Source of the DNA: Ferdinandcohnia humi_A
GTDB taxonomy: Bacteria > Bacillota > Bacilli > Bacillales > Bacillaceae_L
Length of the DNA: 64,000 bases
Assembly (NCBI GenBank): GCA_047608075.1
Contig: JBLKRX010000005.1
Span: 124,001-188,000, forward strand
Direction of reading: 5' to 3'
A model generated the notes under the pieces. The model was not told where the DNA came from, did no database searches, and saw nothing but the letters and a program-made list of their open reading frames with translations. This document shows positions 26,076 to 34,337 of the stretch, one piece after another. Each line of letters begins with the position of its first letter. Positions within the stretch are counted from its first letter, which is position 1. The position numbers were made by a program, and so were the translations under genes.

Positions 26076-26312
26076 TTAAATTACACCAAATCGAAATAAA
26101 TATTTTTCAAATGAAACCAGCCTACCCCACATTAAGTCATCTTTTTTAAATTCTAAATAAAAATCCTCATTATTCATGATATTAAACATCATTTCTTCAA
26201 CTTGAACGGGATCTGCAATACCTAATTGGATTTGTTTGTATAGGTGCATAAATGCAAGTCTTACTGCTGCAATAGTGGGAACGTTATGTTTTAAATATAC
26301 ATCTATAATCAT
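26076..26312 (-). CDS. Hypothetical small protein
   Basis: This 78-residue soluble protein is mostly helical (AAVRLAFMHLYKQIQLG) with acidic and aromatic residues near the C-terminus. GGGAGG precedes the ATG. No known family is recognised. Confidence 0.55.
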   Translation of the reverse strand: MIIDVYLKHNVPTIAAVRLAFMHLYKQIQLGIADPVQVEEMMFNIMNNEDFYLEFKKDDLMWGRLVSFEKYLFRFGVI

Positions 26313-26391
26313 AGTAATATTTCCTCCCTGATAATTAATTTATACAGATATGATAACGTAGGTTAGGGTTATTTAGAGCCCCAGATAAGTA

Positions 26392-26417
26392 AAAAAACAG
26401 GGAATTATATCCCCTGT
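26392..26417 (-). terminator. Terminator overlapping a gene end
   Basis: ACAGGG and TCCCTGT pair, followed on the minus strand by TTTTTTT. The stem includes the last codons of the 26405-26764 gene. Confidence 0.7.
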
Positions 26418-26764
26418 CCATCGTAATAATTTGGATTTAATTTTTTTGCTAAATTCATGCACTTTATGAGTTCATGACTGTCTACTAAATATTCCCCTAA
26501 TATAAAATATAGATTTTCCATAAATTCCTCATAAGAGTGAAAAATTTTGTTATAAACGGAAATTCCAAGATTGTCCTTTTTCCCTTTTGTTGGTTCTCTT
26601 TTGAAAATATATACAAAGTACATCCATTGGTCCTTGTTCTTATCCGTTTTTAATACCCTCTCAAAGCGGGTTAAAATTATATTATGATCCGCACTATAAA
26701 ACTCTACAAATGCTGGTTCAAACTCATCTTTCTTTACGAAACTAAATAATTCTTTGGCTTTCAT
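26405..26764 (-). CDS. Hypothetical protein, paralog of the 48861-49226 protein
   Basis: This 119-residue soluble protein is homologous along its length to the one at 48861-49226. Shared blocks are FVEFYSADHNIILTRFER / IVEFHHEDYQFIITRFRK, and a C-terminal LIKCMNLAKKLNPNYYD / ILECLNVVEKLNPIYLD. I do not recognise the family. Two copies, one in each of the accessory regions, suggest a recurring cargo or immunity-type gene. Confidence 0.65.
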   Translation of the reverse strand: MKAKELFSFVKKDEFEPAFVEFYSADHNIILTRFERVLKTDKNKDQWMYFVYIFKREPTKGKKDNLGISVYNKIFHSYEEFMENLYFILGEYLVDSHELIKCMNLAKKLNPNYYDGQGI

Positions 26765-26945
26765 GAGTATTCTCCCCTTATCCTAAAAATTAATATTACA
26801 CTGGTACACTTAAAGATAGAGGAGGTAAAACCTGTATTTGTTTTTACCGTTATATTTTTCCATGCTTTAATGGTCTTTTTATGTACGGTAAAATTATATT
26901 ATGAACGATATAAACGCGCTGATTTTTAAAGGAAGAGGTGAAGAA

Positions 26946-27095
26946 ATGGTAAAGGGTACTTCTACTCCATCTTTTTCAAAGGTAGATTTTGAGAAAGAAA
27001 AGGAGTATGTTCGTTCTGAAATTGCAAGATTAGCAGCCAATGCAGCCAGAATTGAAGAGCAGAAAATACTATCAAAAAATAAAATTTTTGACTAA
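26946..27095 (+). CDS. Hypothetical 49-residue protein
   Basis: This short protein (MVKGTSTPSFSKVDFEKEKEY...) is helical and charged. I place the start at ATG 26946, behind GAGGTGAAGAA, rather than the upstream 26901, which has no site. A good terminator follows at 27186-27211. No family is recognised. Confidence 0.5.
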   Translation: MVKGTSTPSFSKVDFEKEKEYVRSEIARLAANAARIEEQKILSKNKIFD

Positions 27096-27185
27096 AAACA
27101 AGGAATCGAACCCCAAAAGATTAATAGGATAAGTGGGTTCACTGAAGTATACAAATATATTAATTTCATTTTATCTTATTTTCTT

Positions 27186-27211
27186 TAAAGGAGCGGTTTT
27201 CTGCTCCTTTA
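27186..27211 (+). terminator. Intrinsic terminator
   Basis: AAAGGAGC and GCTCCTTT form a perfect 8-bp stem with an 8-base loop, downstream of the 26946-27095 gene. The T run is short. Confidence 0.65.
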
Positions 27212-27299
27212 AATTTAAAATTTTATCTAGAAATTATCAAGATAAAAAAGGGACAAGCAAACTAACAATGCAATGAAGAAGAAATGGAGAGTGATTTAT

Positions 27300-27527
27300 A
27301 TGATTAAGTTGAAAGATATTACACAATTAAAACGTATTTTAAGAGGTGAGGACTATGACAAGATTATTGTTTGGAAAAGTGGAGAGTGGGATTTAGTAAC
27401 AAGTAGTTATATTGGTGAACAAGACGGGGAAACTCCTGTAAGAATAATTAATCGTATTTTTAATCATAACCTTACGTATAAGCAAATTGACAATCTTGTT
27501 GCAGATGTTCAGGCAGAACTTAATTAA
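27300..27527 (+). CDS. Hypothetical small protein
   Basis: This 75-residue protein (MIKLKDITQLKRIL...) is soluble, with an IIVWKSGEWDLVTSSYIGEQ core and a helical C-terminus. GGAGAGTG lies 7 bases before ATG 27300; the in-frame ATG at 27273 has no site. I do not recognise it. Confidence 0.5.
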   Translation: MIKLKDITQLKRILRGEDYDKIIVWKSGEWDLVTSSYIGEQDGETPVRIINRIFNHNLTYKQIDNLVADVQAELN

Positions 27528-27541
27528 TGCATATGGGGAAG

Positions 27542-27605
27542 TGTTTAATTAGAATAAAGTTTGCTTATATTAGTAAGTAGGTAGGATCACCAAACAAAAT
27601 CCTCC
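27542..27605 (+). mobile_element. Putative partial Tn7-type left end (LE0)
   Basis: TGTTTAATTAGAATAAAG followed by TTTGC (27542-27564) differs at two bases from the inner part of the left end at 61048-61070. It is followed by GATCACCAAACAAA, which also follows the third site of that end at 61208. Only one site is present, so this looks like a decayed or deleted end rather than a functional one. The rest of 27565-27840 holds no gene; CTATCGTAACGATAG at 27757-27771 is a perfect palindrome. Confidence 0.45.
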
Positions 27606-27840
27606 AATAGCCCTAGAAATATCCACCATTTAACATTAGCATAAATAAGCAGCCAACCTCTATAAAATTATGGTAAGAAGTCTTTATTATAAATAGCAAA
27701 CAAAAACACTCAGAAAATTTAAAATCTGTGTGTTAATAACTTTTCTCCATCTTAACCTATCGTAACGATAGACATTCGTGAGAAATGTTAGTCCACCTTT
27801 GCCCATCCCCACCTTTAAATGCTTGTGTTGTTTCAATACA

Positions 27841-27872
27841 ACAAAAAGGTAAGGAGTTTATCTCCCTACCTC
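27841..27872 (-). terminator. Intrinsic terminator of the 27877-28821 operon
   Basis: AGGTAGGGAG and CTCCTTACCT pair on the minus strand with one bulge, followed by TTTTTG. Confidence 0.7.
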
Positions 27873-27876
27873 TTAT

Positions 27877-28104
27877 CTATTCAAATTCCACGTATTTCCT
27901 TAATACTTTCATAGCACGTTCTGCATCTTCGTCAGTTCTAATATTTATATTAGATAATTCATTTGTAATTTTCTTTATGATGTCAATTACCCTTCCATCA
28001 ACTAACTGCAATTCACAACATAACTCTGAAACACGATGAAAATTAACACTAAACTCCACACGCTTGTCTTCCATTGAAACCAATTTTAAATACAATTTAC
28101 TCAT
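27877..28104 (-). CDS. Hypothetical small protein
   Basis: This protein of about 75 residues starts at one of two adjacent ATGs (28107 or 28104) overlapping the end of the preceding gene, with GGGGAGGAG just upstream. It has FSVNFHRVSELCCELQLVDG in the middle and a helical C-terminus. No family is recognised. It is the last gene of a three-gene operon. Confidence 0.55.
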   Translation of the reverse strand: MSKLYLKLVSMEDKRVEFSVNFHRVSELCCELQLVDGRVIDIIKKITNELSNINIRTDEDAERAMKVLRKYVEFE

Positions 28105-28369
28105 CATAATTCTCCTCCCCATCAAGTTGGGCTCTAAGAGAATAATAGGCATCCATATTTTCAATTGTTACATACTCATTGACCAAATCCAGAACTTCCT
28201 CATAACTTTTCAAACCATCATGTTGAAACCGATAGTTAAGTTCCTCACTCTTATCAAATTCCTCTAAATATTCAAGCATCGCTTCCGCCTTCCACATTAC
28301 ATGGTAGACATTTCCCTCTGGACCTGACCAATCGATTTTTATAATTGGTCTACTATATTTTGTTTTCAT
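28097..28369 (-). CDS. Hypothetical small protein
   Basis: This 90-residue acidic protein (MKTKYSRPIIKIDWSGPEG...) starts at ATG 28369 behind GGGGGTGG, overlapping the previous stop by four bases. It resembles no family I know. Its end overlaps the next gene, so the two are translationally coupled. Confidence 0.55.
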   Translation of the reverse strand: MKTKYSRPIIKIDWSGPEGNVYHVMWKAEAMLEYLEEFDKSEELNYRFQHDGLKSYEEVLDLVNEYVTIENMDAYYSLRAQLDGEENYDE

Positions 28370-28821
28370 ATTGCCACCCCCTCATTAGTTGCTATACTAA
28401 TTGGGAAGTAACAAAGATTCGGGATTTTATTTCTTTTCCTTAACTTCACATACTCTTTCGCTGTCATCTCTTTCATTATCATTGACTTATTTTCGCCATA
28501 GAAAGCAAATATGAAGTCAATATTTTTCATAGACATTCTTTCAAGTGTCTGTAAACTAAACACATTTAAGAAAATTGGGCTGAATATAAGTATAGTTTCA
28601 TTAAACCTTAAAGATGTAACATATTCCGTCATATCCTGCGGCTTATAGTAATAGATGAGTTCTTGCAGTGGTTTAGAGAAAATATCAAACTTGCTGATGG
28701 CAAGTCCCTTCTCTTCCGAAAATTTAATCAGTTCATGCTTATGTTCACTATACTCCTCTTGAACTTCATGTTCAGTATTGTTCTTTCTAATCAATACAGA
28801 TAGTGCTCTGATTTCCTTCAT
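28366..28821 (-). CDS. Hypothetical protein, possibly a degenerate serine-recombinase-like domain
   Basis: This 151-residue protein starts with MKEIRALSVLIRKNNTEHE and has a helical EEYSEHKHELIKFSEEKG segment. The alternation of strands and helices recalls the catalytic domain of serine recombinases, but the catalytic serine is not evident. It may be unrelated. AGGAGCG precedes the ATG. It leads the operon with the two small genes downstream. Confidence 0.45.
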   Translation of the reverse strand: MKEIRALSVLIRKNNTEHEVQEEYSEHKHELIKFSEEKGLAISKFDIFSKPLQELIYYYKPQDMTEYVTSLRFNETILIFSPIFLNVFSLQTLERMSMKNIDFIFAFYGENKSMIMKEMTAKEYVKLRKRNKIPNLCYFPISIATNEGVAI

Positions 28822-28891
28822 ATTAACACGCTCCTAATAATTTTTTTGAAGTTCGACATAGTTAAAAAATAATGCTTTCATCGATTCTAAT

Positions 28892-29329
28892 TCAGATTCG
28901 GAATACCCTATACCTTCTATAATCTTTCCTTTTAAAATAATTCTTTACTTCCTTTTCAAGATCACTAAAATGGTATTTAAGACTTGCATAATTTGGAATT
29001 CCAACAAGTAATCCTAAAATAGTGATAAGCGCTTTGTCATCAATATTCATTAGAATATTAACCACAAGTATCATGGTTAAACACGACAAGAATATAATCC
29101 ATCTGGTCTTTTTTATATTTACCTCTCCATGTAGTATTAACTTCCCTGACAGAACTCCCGCAGCCGTGCCCCCGATGTATAAAAGCCAACTTTCTTGTGT
29201 CATTTGAAACTCGCCTAAAAAAAGTACGAGTGGGTAAGTTAGAACGGTTGTGAACATCATTGTAACGATTTTTCCAATTAGCAAGACGAACTTTGCAGTT
29301 TTTTCACTCTTGAACCGTGGTTTTATCAT
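28892..29329 (-). CDS. Hypothetical membrane protein
   Basis: This 145-residue protein has four hydrophobic segments (VLLIGKIVTMMFTTVLTYPL first) and a basic C-terminal tail (KNYFKRKDYRRYR). GGGAGGT precedes the ATG, which overlaps the stop of the small membrane protein gene upstream as ATGA. No family is recognised; the pair may form one membrane complex. Confidence 0.55.
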   Translation of the reverse strand: MIKPRFKSEKTAKFVLLIGKIVTMMFTTVLTYPLVLFLGEFQMTQESWLLYIGGTAAGVLSGKLILHGEVNIKKTRWIIFLSCLTMILVVNILMNIDDKALITILGLLVGIPNYASLKYHFSDLEKEVKNYFKRKDYRRYRVFRI

Positions 29330-29547
29330 TTTCTTACCTCCCGTTTTTCATTTGCTTTTGTCCAGCGTTCCGCACTTGTGTTTAGTGAGGATACGATTAA
29401 AAGTATAAGAAACGTAATAGCAAGGCCGGGTTTCTTATCCACTATGTAGTTTGATGCTAATCCTAATATTGCTCCCATTATGAGTGAATATAATGCTATT
29501 CCTTTATAATTCATTTCGATTATTGTTTTTCGAAGCCAGTTCATACA
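29326..29547 (-). CDS. Hypothetical small membrane protein
   Basis: This protein of about 73 residues has two hydrophobic segments. The start ATG 29547 (MNWLRKTIIEM) is behind GGAGG; a longer frame to 29658 would overlap the recombinase-domain gene. Coupled by ATGA to the following membrane gene. Confidence 0.5.
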   Translation of the reverse strand, partial: CMNWLRKTIIEMNYKGIALYSLIMGAILGLASNYIVDKKPGLAITFLILLIVSSLNTSAERWTKANEKREVRK

Positions 29548-29572
29548 TTTTCCTCCATGACTTAACAATATT

Positions 29573-29980
29573 TTAGAAATAAAGATAAGAATTATTAACT
29601 CTATTCCAGATTTCTCTAGGAACAATGGAATCATGGTGAAAGGGAAAATACTTTTCAAATGTTATTTTTCCTCCGTGCGAATACTCCCTGTAGATATAGT
29701 CACCCGTATATACAATATCCCGAAGAATCTGTTTCACTTCATATGGACTGAATCGTACTTTTAAATCAAACCAACTCAATGAAGTTTTATTTATTTCCTT
29801 GCTCACCTTTTGGTACGAGCACCATTTTAGATACAATCTGTAAATCTCCCTAACTATCATCGCCTCATCTTCATGAACCTGAAGAATTTTATTTTCATCA
29901 AACCTATAACCAAACGGAACCGCATGATTAAGGCAGCCATTTAAACCTTTACATACATAATTTTCTAGACTCTTGTACAA
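29573..29980 (-). CDS. Recombinase-domain-only protein, serine recombinase-like
   Basis: This 135-residue protein resembles the recombinase domain that follows the catalytic domain of large serine recombinases. It has FGYRFDENKILQVHEDEAMIV, IYRLYLKW, an ILRDIVYTGDYIY segment and DSIVPREIWNRV. There is no resolvase catalytic domain before it, yet it has a TTG start 8 bases after GGGAGGT. It may be a remnant that still looks expressible, or a stand-alone DNA-binding protein. Confidence 0.6.
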   Translation of the reverse strand: MYKSLENYVCKGLNGCLNHAVPFGYRFDENKILQVHEDEAMIVREIYRLYLKWCSYQKVSKEINKTSLSWFDLKVRFSPYEVKQILRDIVYTGDYIYREYSHGGKITFEKYFPFHHDSIVPREIWNRVNNSYLYF

Positions 29981-30078
29981 TGAAATTACCTCCCATTAGA
30001 TCATTTGAATTCCTATTATTAAAAATCCTAATGCTAATTGATTTCAGATGATGCTCCGGCAAACGAGCACCTGCAATA

Positions 30079-30345
30079 CTAATCTTCTACAAAATGTGGA
30101 AATCTTGGTATAATACCACGGCTTTTAATATTGATGTAGTCAGAATTTATTCTCTGAACCACTTTACTGTCAGGTTTCATAATGACATACCACAATATAA
30201 AATCAGAATCTTCCTCGTCAAAAACTTCTGCGAGGACATAAACTAAAGTACCCTGATTATGCCAAACATCTATCCCTGCAATATTCACACCAAAACTTGC
30301 AGTTATTTCTCCAACATGGAATTTGTTCTCCTCATTGCTTATCAC
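30079..30345 (-). CDS. Hypothetical small protein
   Basis: This 88-residue protein has a beta-rich pattern (LVYVLAEVFDEEDSDFILWYVIM). It starts with ATG 30345 behind AAGGAGG. The AEVFDEEDSDF / AEIFEEDDFEL stretch recalls the protein at 34338-34682, possibly a shared domain. No family recognised. Confidence 0.5.
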   Translation of the reverse strand: MISNEENKFHVGEITASFGVNIAGIDVWHNQGTLVYVLAEVFDEEDSDFILWYVIMKPDSKVVQRINSDYINIKSRGIIPRFPHFVED

Positions 30346-30466
30346 AAAAATCCCTCCTTATTGAAGGGGAATTACATGATCTGGCCCTGATTTTCCCCCT
30401 TTGAAATATCAATCAAATTCCCTTAAAGGATTACATACTGCCCTTCTCGTATCTGATTTGCAATTT

Positions 30467-30931
30467 CTAATCTGAAATTTTATAGCCCTTGTTTCTTAGA
30501 ATTTCAATAAGACCATATGCCATCTCAACATGGTGTTCATGCCCTTCTCCGTGCAAATCAAAGTCAAATTCGTCCTCTTTGCCTTCAAAGTAGTCATATT
30601 CATTAGCCCATTCCACATTCCTTATAAACTTCTTAATGTAATTCTTGCTTATTTCCCCTTTAGTGTCACAAACTTTCCTTAAACTAATTTCACCTTGCCC
30701 CCAGTAAATGGACTCGTCTGACAGCATGAAGAGTTGATTATCATATTCAAAGAAGTAGTTGAAGATATCACCTGTTTCCTTACGGTAGATAATTTCTTCA
30801 TTCTTAAAATCGTTCTTACCCCAAAGAGAATAAATGTACCACCCCATTACTTTGAATTCCTCATCTGTTAGTACATCATCGTTATTAGGAAACATCTTTC
30901 TTAATTCACTCGTTTCATCTAATGTGAACAT
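30467..30931 (-). CDS. Hypothetical acidic protein
   Basis: This 154-residue protein is acidic and aromatic (YFFEYDNQLFMLSDESIYW) with a histidine-rich HGEGHEHHVE near the C-terminus. GGGGGAG precedes the ATG. It overlaps the gene upstream by 17 bases, so the two are an operon. The small, acidic character would suit an immunity protein, but no family is recognised. Confidence 0.5.
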   Translation of the reverse strand: MFTLDETSELRKMFPNNDDVLTDEEFKVMGWYIYSLWGKNDFKNEEIIYRKETGDIFNYFFEYDNQLFMLSDESIYWGQGEISLRKVCDTKGEISKNYIKKFIRNVEWANEYDYFEGKEDEFDFDLHGEGHEHHVEMAYGLIEILRNKGYKISD

Positions 30932-31319
30932 CTAATTCTCCCCCTGACATTTCATCATCCTCATGATCACTTGCAAAGTTTCTTAAATAATCACTTAACC
31001 AACTAGCGCCACCCCAATTGATTCTCCAAATTGCTAATTTCGATACATTGAATGTTTCTTTAAAGTCTTTATTAAACATAAAGATTAAATCAATCCTTTG
31101 ATCTTTAGTAATGGTCTTATAGATATTTCCCCAAAGGATTCTGGGATCGTTTGTATTTGTTACTCCAGCACTATGAAGTTCTTCAGACACACCATCAACC
31201 CAATCGTTCAAGTCTCCTCCACAACCTAACATCACTAAACCCTCAGCAGTATCTCCATCACCATTTGTGACTAGTTCAATCAAATTCAAAAATCCTATTT
31301 CCCTGACTTTCTTATCCAT
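30915..31319 (-). CDS. Hypothetical protein of an XRE-linked operon
   Basis: This 134-residue protein has GDGDTAEGLVMLGCGGDLNDW and IWRINWGGASWLSDYLRNF. I do not recognise its family. It is divergent from the XRE regulator, with TTGTGA operators between them, so it is probably under that regulator's control together with the 30467 gene. Confidence 0.5.
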   Translation of the reverse strand: MDKKVREIGFLNLIELVTNGDGDTAEGLVMLGCGGDLNDWVDGVSEELHSAGVTNTNDPRILWGNIYKTITKDQRIDLIFMFNKDFKETFNVSKLAIWRINWGGASWLSDYLRNFASDHEDDEMSGGELDVHIR

Positions 31320-31344
31320 TATGATTCCCCCCGGATTTATTTTT

Positions 31345-31455
31345 TAGTCAATTTGTGATTATCCATTCACATTTTGTGACTAACAACTTGTGATCATGAT
31401 ATCACACAAAAAATTGCATGTAAAGCCAAAATGTGATTTGGTTTGCACAATTTGG
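31345..31455. promoter_or_regulatory. Divergent operator region with TTGTGA motifs
   Basis: Two palindromes stand out: TCACATTTTGTGA at 31367-31379 and TTGTGATCAT-GATATCACA within 31388-31409. Single TTGTGA/ATGTGA half-sites flank them at about 31352 and 31430. The arrangement resembles phage-type repressor operators between divergent genes. Confidence 0.65.
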
Positions 31456-31509
31456 CTCAGTGAACTAGAATGTACATATAAGAAAATTAACTGTGAGGGT
31501 GATTTTGTT

Positions 31510-32232
31510 TTGAGTAATGAATCAAAAATAATGATTGGAAAGCAATTGAAGAAACTATTGGAGGATAATGGATTCAATGTTGCCAAAGATACCCTAGTGG
31601 AGGAATTCGGTTTTAATCGTTCTACTTTGCAAAAATACTTAAATGACATTAGAAGACCTACATTGGAGGATATTGTAAAAATAGCAAATCACTTTTTTAC
31701 ATCGGTAGATTATTTAATTGGCAATTCGAAATACGCACTGGACATTTTTGATCATAAATTTTTAGAAGAGTTCTTTGAATATTCTTCTGATAAGATTGAG
31801 GATCACTTTAAGGAAAGATACACTATTGATATTTCTGAAGAAACCATACATTCTAAATCGCTATTTGGAATTCTCGAAGCAATATTTCAAGAAGAGTTCA
31901 ATAAATCTTTGGAGGATCTTTCAATTAACGAAAGGGAGGAAAGAAGGAAAATATATGAATTGCTAATCACAATATTTTTTAGTGCGATTACTCTCGCAAA
32001 AAATGAAGAAAACAATAATAGGGATGAATTGCAGGCACTATCAAAAAGGTTAACTGAATCCGTTCATGGGGAGTATAGTTTTAGAGATACAATAACTCTT
32101 GAAGAATTAGAAGAACATAGCAGCAAAACACGTAAGGAGAAAATAAAATTATTAAAAAGTTATATAGGGATAAACGTTGCTAATGGACAGAAAGCACTAA
32201 GAATGTTAGAGGAACTTTCCGAAGACGATTAA
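31510..32232 (+). CDS. XRE-family transcriptional regulator
   Basis: An N-terminal helix-turn-helix of the Cro/CI type (IGKQLKKLLEDNG...FGFNRSTLQKYLNDIRRPTLEDIVKIANHFFTSVDYLIGNS, in pieces) is followed by ~170 residues of helical, charged sequence of unknown role. The start is uncertain: a TTG at 31510 lies 9-10 bases after GAGGGTGA, and ATG 31531 is the next choice. Frames to 31390 would cover the operator. It should repress itself and the 31319-30467 operon. Confidence 0.8.
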   Translation: MSNESKIMIGKQLKKLLEDNGFNVAKDTLVEEFGFNRSTLQKYLNDIRRPTLEDIVKIANHFFTSVDYLIGNSKYALDIFDHKFLEEFFEYSSDKIEDHFKERYTIDISEETIHSKSLFGILEAIFQEEFNKSLEDLSINEREERRKIYELLITIFFSAITLAKNEENNNRDELQALSKRLTESVHGEYSFRDTITLEELEEHSSKTRKEKIKLLKSYIGINVANGQKALRMLEELSEDD

Positions 32233-32288
32233 CTGTTAAAAATGGTTATTTACTGTTCATTTCTTAATAGAGTCCTTCACTTTATATG

Positions 32289-32322
32289 AAAAGACCAAAC
32301 ATCTTAAACTGTTTGGTCTTTT
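32289..32322. terminator. Bidirectional terminator
   Basis: AAAAGACCAAACA and TGTTTGGTCTTTT form a 13-bp perfect stem with a 8-base loop, after the XRE gene and ahead of the convergent membrane gene. Confidence 0.85.
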
Positions 32323-32425
32323 CGACATCCTAGAAAGGATCAACATAAGATATTTAGAGGTACAACTAAGAGTCTAAGGGGAAACTTTTAATAAAACAGA
32401 ATTTTAAGTGTTTATATAAGAACAC

Positions 32426-32962
32426 TTATTCAATTAAGGTTAAGTACAGATACCCCAACAGTAATGACAAAGCAATACCTGAGAATAATAACCTCCCTAG
32501 CCAAGGATTATAATATTCTTCGTTTTCACCCTTTTCTTTGTTATTTTTAGCATGTATGTAACCTCGAAGAGTACAAAACCAGACAAATCCTCCACTCATA
32601 AGAAAAATCATCAAATATAAATAAGGTATTATATCACCAGTTAAAGAAGCCATAATAACAAATAGCAACATATATGCAATCAACTTACCACCAAATACTT
32701 TTATTACAAAACCTCTAGGAATGCCATTATCTAAATCTCTCTTTGCCGCATGATATTTGGTGGATAACACGATATTAAAAAGTACTCCTCCTAAAAGCAT
32801 TATGACAAATGAGTTGAGATAGTAGTCAATGGTTGGAATCCTATAATGTATCCACATTGCTGGCAAGAATATAGTTGTAAAAATTAAAGAAAAATAAATC
32901 GTTATTGCTATTAAGGTTATTTTATGCCATTGCTTCTCTACTACGATCCCCAATATGTTCAT
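32426..32962 (-). CDS. Hypothetical membrane protein
   Basis: This 178-residue protein has about five hydrophobic segments, with a KYHAAKRDLDNGIPRGF loop in the middle and a C-terminal helix. No family is recognised. Site B (33009-33073) lies 47 bp upstream, as site A lies upstream of the diguanylate cyclase gene. Confidence 0.55.
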   Translation of the reverse strand: MNILGIVVEKQWHKITLIAITIYFSLIFTTIFLPAMWIHYRIPTIDYYLNSFVIMLLGGVLFNIVLSTKYHAAKRDLDNGIPRGFVIKVFGGKLIAYMLLFVIMASLTGDIIPYLYLMIFLMSGGFVWFCTLRGYIHAKNNKEKGENEEYYNPWLGRLLFSGIALSLLLGYLYLTLIE

Positions 32963-33008
32963 TCCCTTTTTCTTCGTTTATTTCTACTTTACGGTGTTCA
33001 TATCGTTA

Positions 33009-33073
33009 AATTTGCGACATCCTTCTGAGGAAGTATGAATCCTAACGATCAGATAGGCGTCATCTTTAAGAAT
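33009..33073. repeat. Repeated ~60-bp site B
   Basis: AATTTGCGACATCC (33009), CGATCA (33046), GTCATC (33059) and AAGAAT (33068) repeat the order and spacing of site A at 25533. Both are in the same direction and bracket 7.5 kb of small genes. Confidence 0.6.
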
Positions 33074-33145
33074 TCAGTTGTTGAACCGAAATCCGAATTA
33101 GTGTAAAAGCCTGATAATCAGTTAGGTCATTAATTTTTCGCGAAA

Positions 33146-33402
33146 TTATTTTTTGATAACATCCCATTTAGTGCTCAATACTTCCTTATGTTTAGAATCC
33201 ACAATTTTATATAGCAATAGGTTTCTAAATGACAAACCAATTGGATTCTCACTGCCACACCAAATATCTTTTACAAATAATATTTCATTATCATTAAAAA
33301 TGGAGCATATTTCTTTCTCAGTTCTTGCAGCAACTCTAGCAATTGCACCAAGTTTTTTGTTTTTTCCACTCGTTCTTTTGTATACTCTGATTGATTTTCC
33401 AT
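33146..33402 (-). pseudogene. Frameshifted small gene
   Basis: ATG 33402 with AAGGTG upstream opens a frame MENQSEYTKERVEKTKN. After the A-rich run near 33350-33360 a different frame reads on as LGAIARVAARTEKEI, ILFVKDIWCGSENPIGLSFRN and LSTKWDVIKK to the stop at 33146. The two parts together look like one protein of about 85 residues split by a frameshift. The family is not recognised. A plus-strand frame here (33153-33518) is a shadow. Confidence 0.55.
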
Positions 33403-33504
33403 TTTATGATCAACACCTTGTCTTTTGTCCTAGTATTGTCTTTTGTCTTCTTTTAGATAATGCTTGTAAGGTAATAAATGGGGACTTCAATGTCACTGTG
33501 GAGA

Positions 33505-33676
33505 TTAATGTTTTTTAATGATGCTATATTCCAAGTCATAATTCCCCCATAAATTGGAAAACCATTTGAACTTTTCCTCTGGATACCTCTCTCCATTGAA
33601 TGTTAAACCAAAGTACATTCCCACAAGATCACCTTCCAATTTAGTTTGATGATAACTATAGCGCGAATCTAATCAT
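33505..33676 (-). pseudogene. 5'-truncated gene fragment
   Basis: A minus-strand frame reads SRYSYHQTKLEGDLVG, MYFGLTFNGERYP, EEKFKWFSNLWGNYD and ends IIKKH at 33505. It looks like real protein sequence, but a stop lies in frame just upstream and no start with a site is present. A short protein beginning at the internal ATG is possible. The rest of 33677-34080 shows nothing I can name. Confidence 0.45.
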
Positions 33677-34079
33677 CCGCAAGTTTTTTGCTAGAATTTT
33701 TAAAATAAAGAGGAATAGTGATAAAAGATTGTTCAATTACACATGAATTTTATGATTTACATCTATTAAAATGGAGAGGCACCAAAAGTAATTATGAAAA
33801 TAGGATTTTCATGCCACTTAAATTATGTCATTTCTAAATTCCCCAGAATCTCTTATCTTCAACGATTTTAGGCCCTGTCGGGTGATTTAGATTAAATGTC
33901 GTTCTAAATCTAATTAATTCTATTTTCTCCATTTTTCCTGTAGCAACTATTTATTTCTTACTACTATGTATGGATTTTTTTCATTTGAAGAAATTTATTT
34001 TTTTCACCTGAATATTTTCCAAAAATTATTGATGATTCAAATCAAACTTTCATAATGCTTTGTGTAGAATGGCTAGGTT

Positions 34080-34215
34080 AGTTAATAACAAAACTGAATG
34101 ATTAATAACAGTTATAAATAACATTAACAGTTCCTAGTGGTTATAATAGTTATAATGATAATAATGATTTATAATGGAAATAACAGTAATAATTATTAAT
34201 AATCATTGATAATCA
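34080..34215. other. AT-rich tract with short repeats, origin candidate
   Basis: The tract is nearly all A/T and has recurrent ATAACA and TTATAAT words (TTAATAACA at 34082 and 34102, TTATAATAGTTATAATGATA near 34141). It may be a DNA unwinding element near the Rep gene. This is inference from composition and position only. Confidence 0.35.
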
Positions 34216-34337
34216 ATACTCGAAAGCATATAAATCGTAACCTGCTGAAAAATAAAAAGGAGAAAGACTCTTGAATCCTTTCCCCCTTGTAATTCTTCCT
34301 AATAAATTCACCCGTTAATAATTCCTGCAAAGATATT

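Noticed and set aside
33153..33518. Plus-strand frame of 121 codons
   Set aside because: The minus strand carries protein-like sequence through this stretch and no ribosome site precedes the plus-strand frame.
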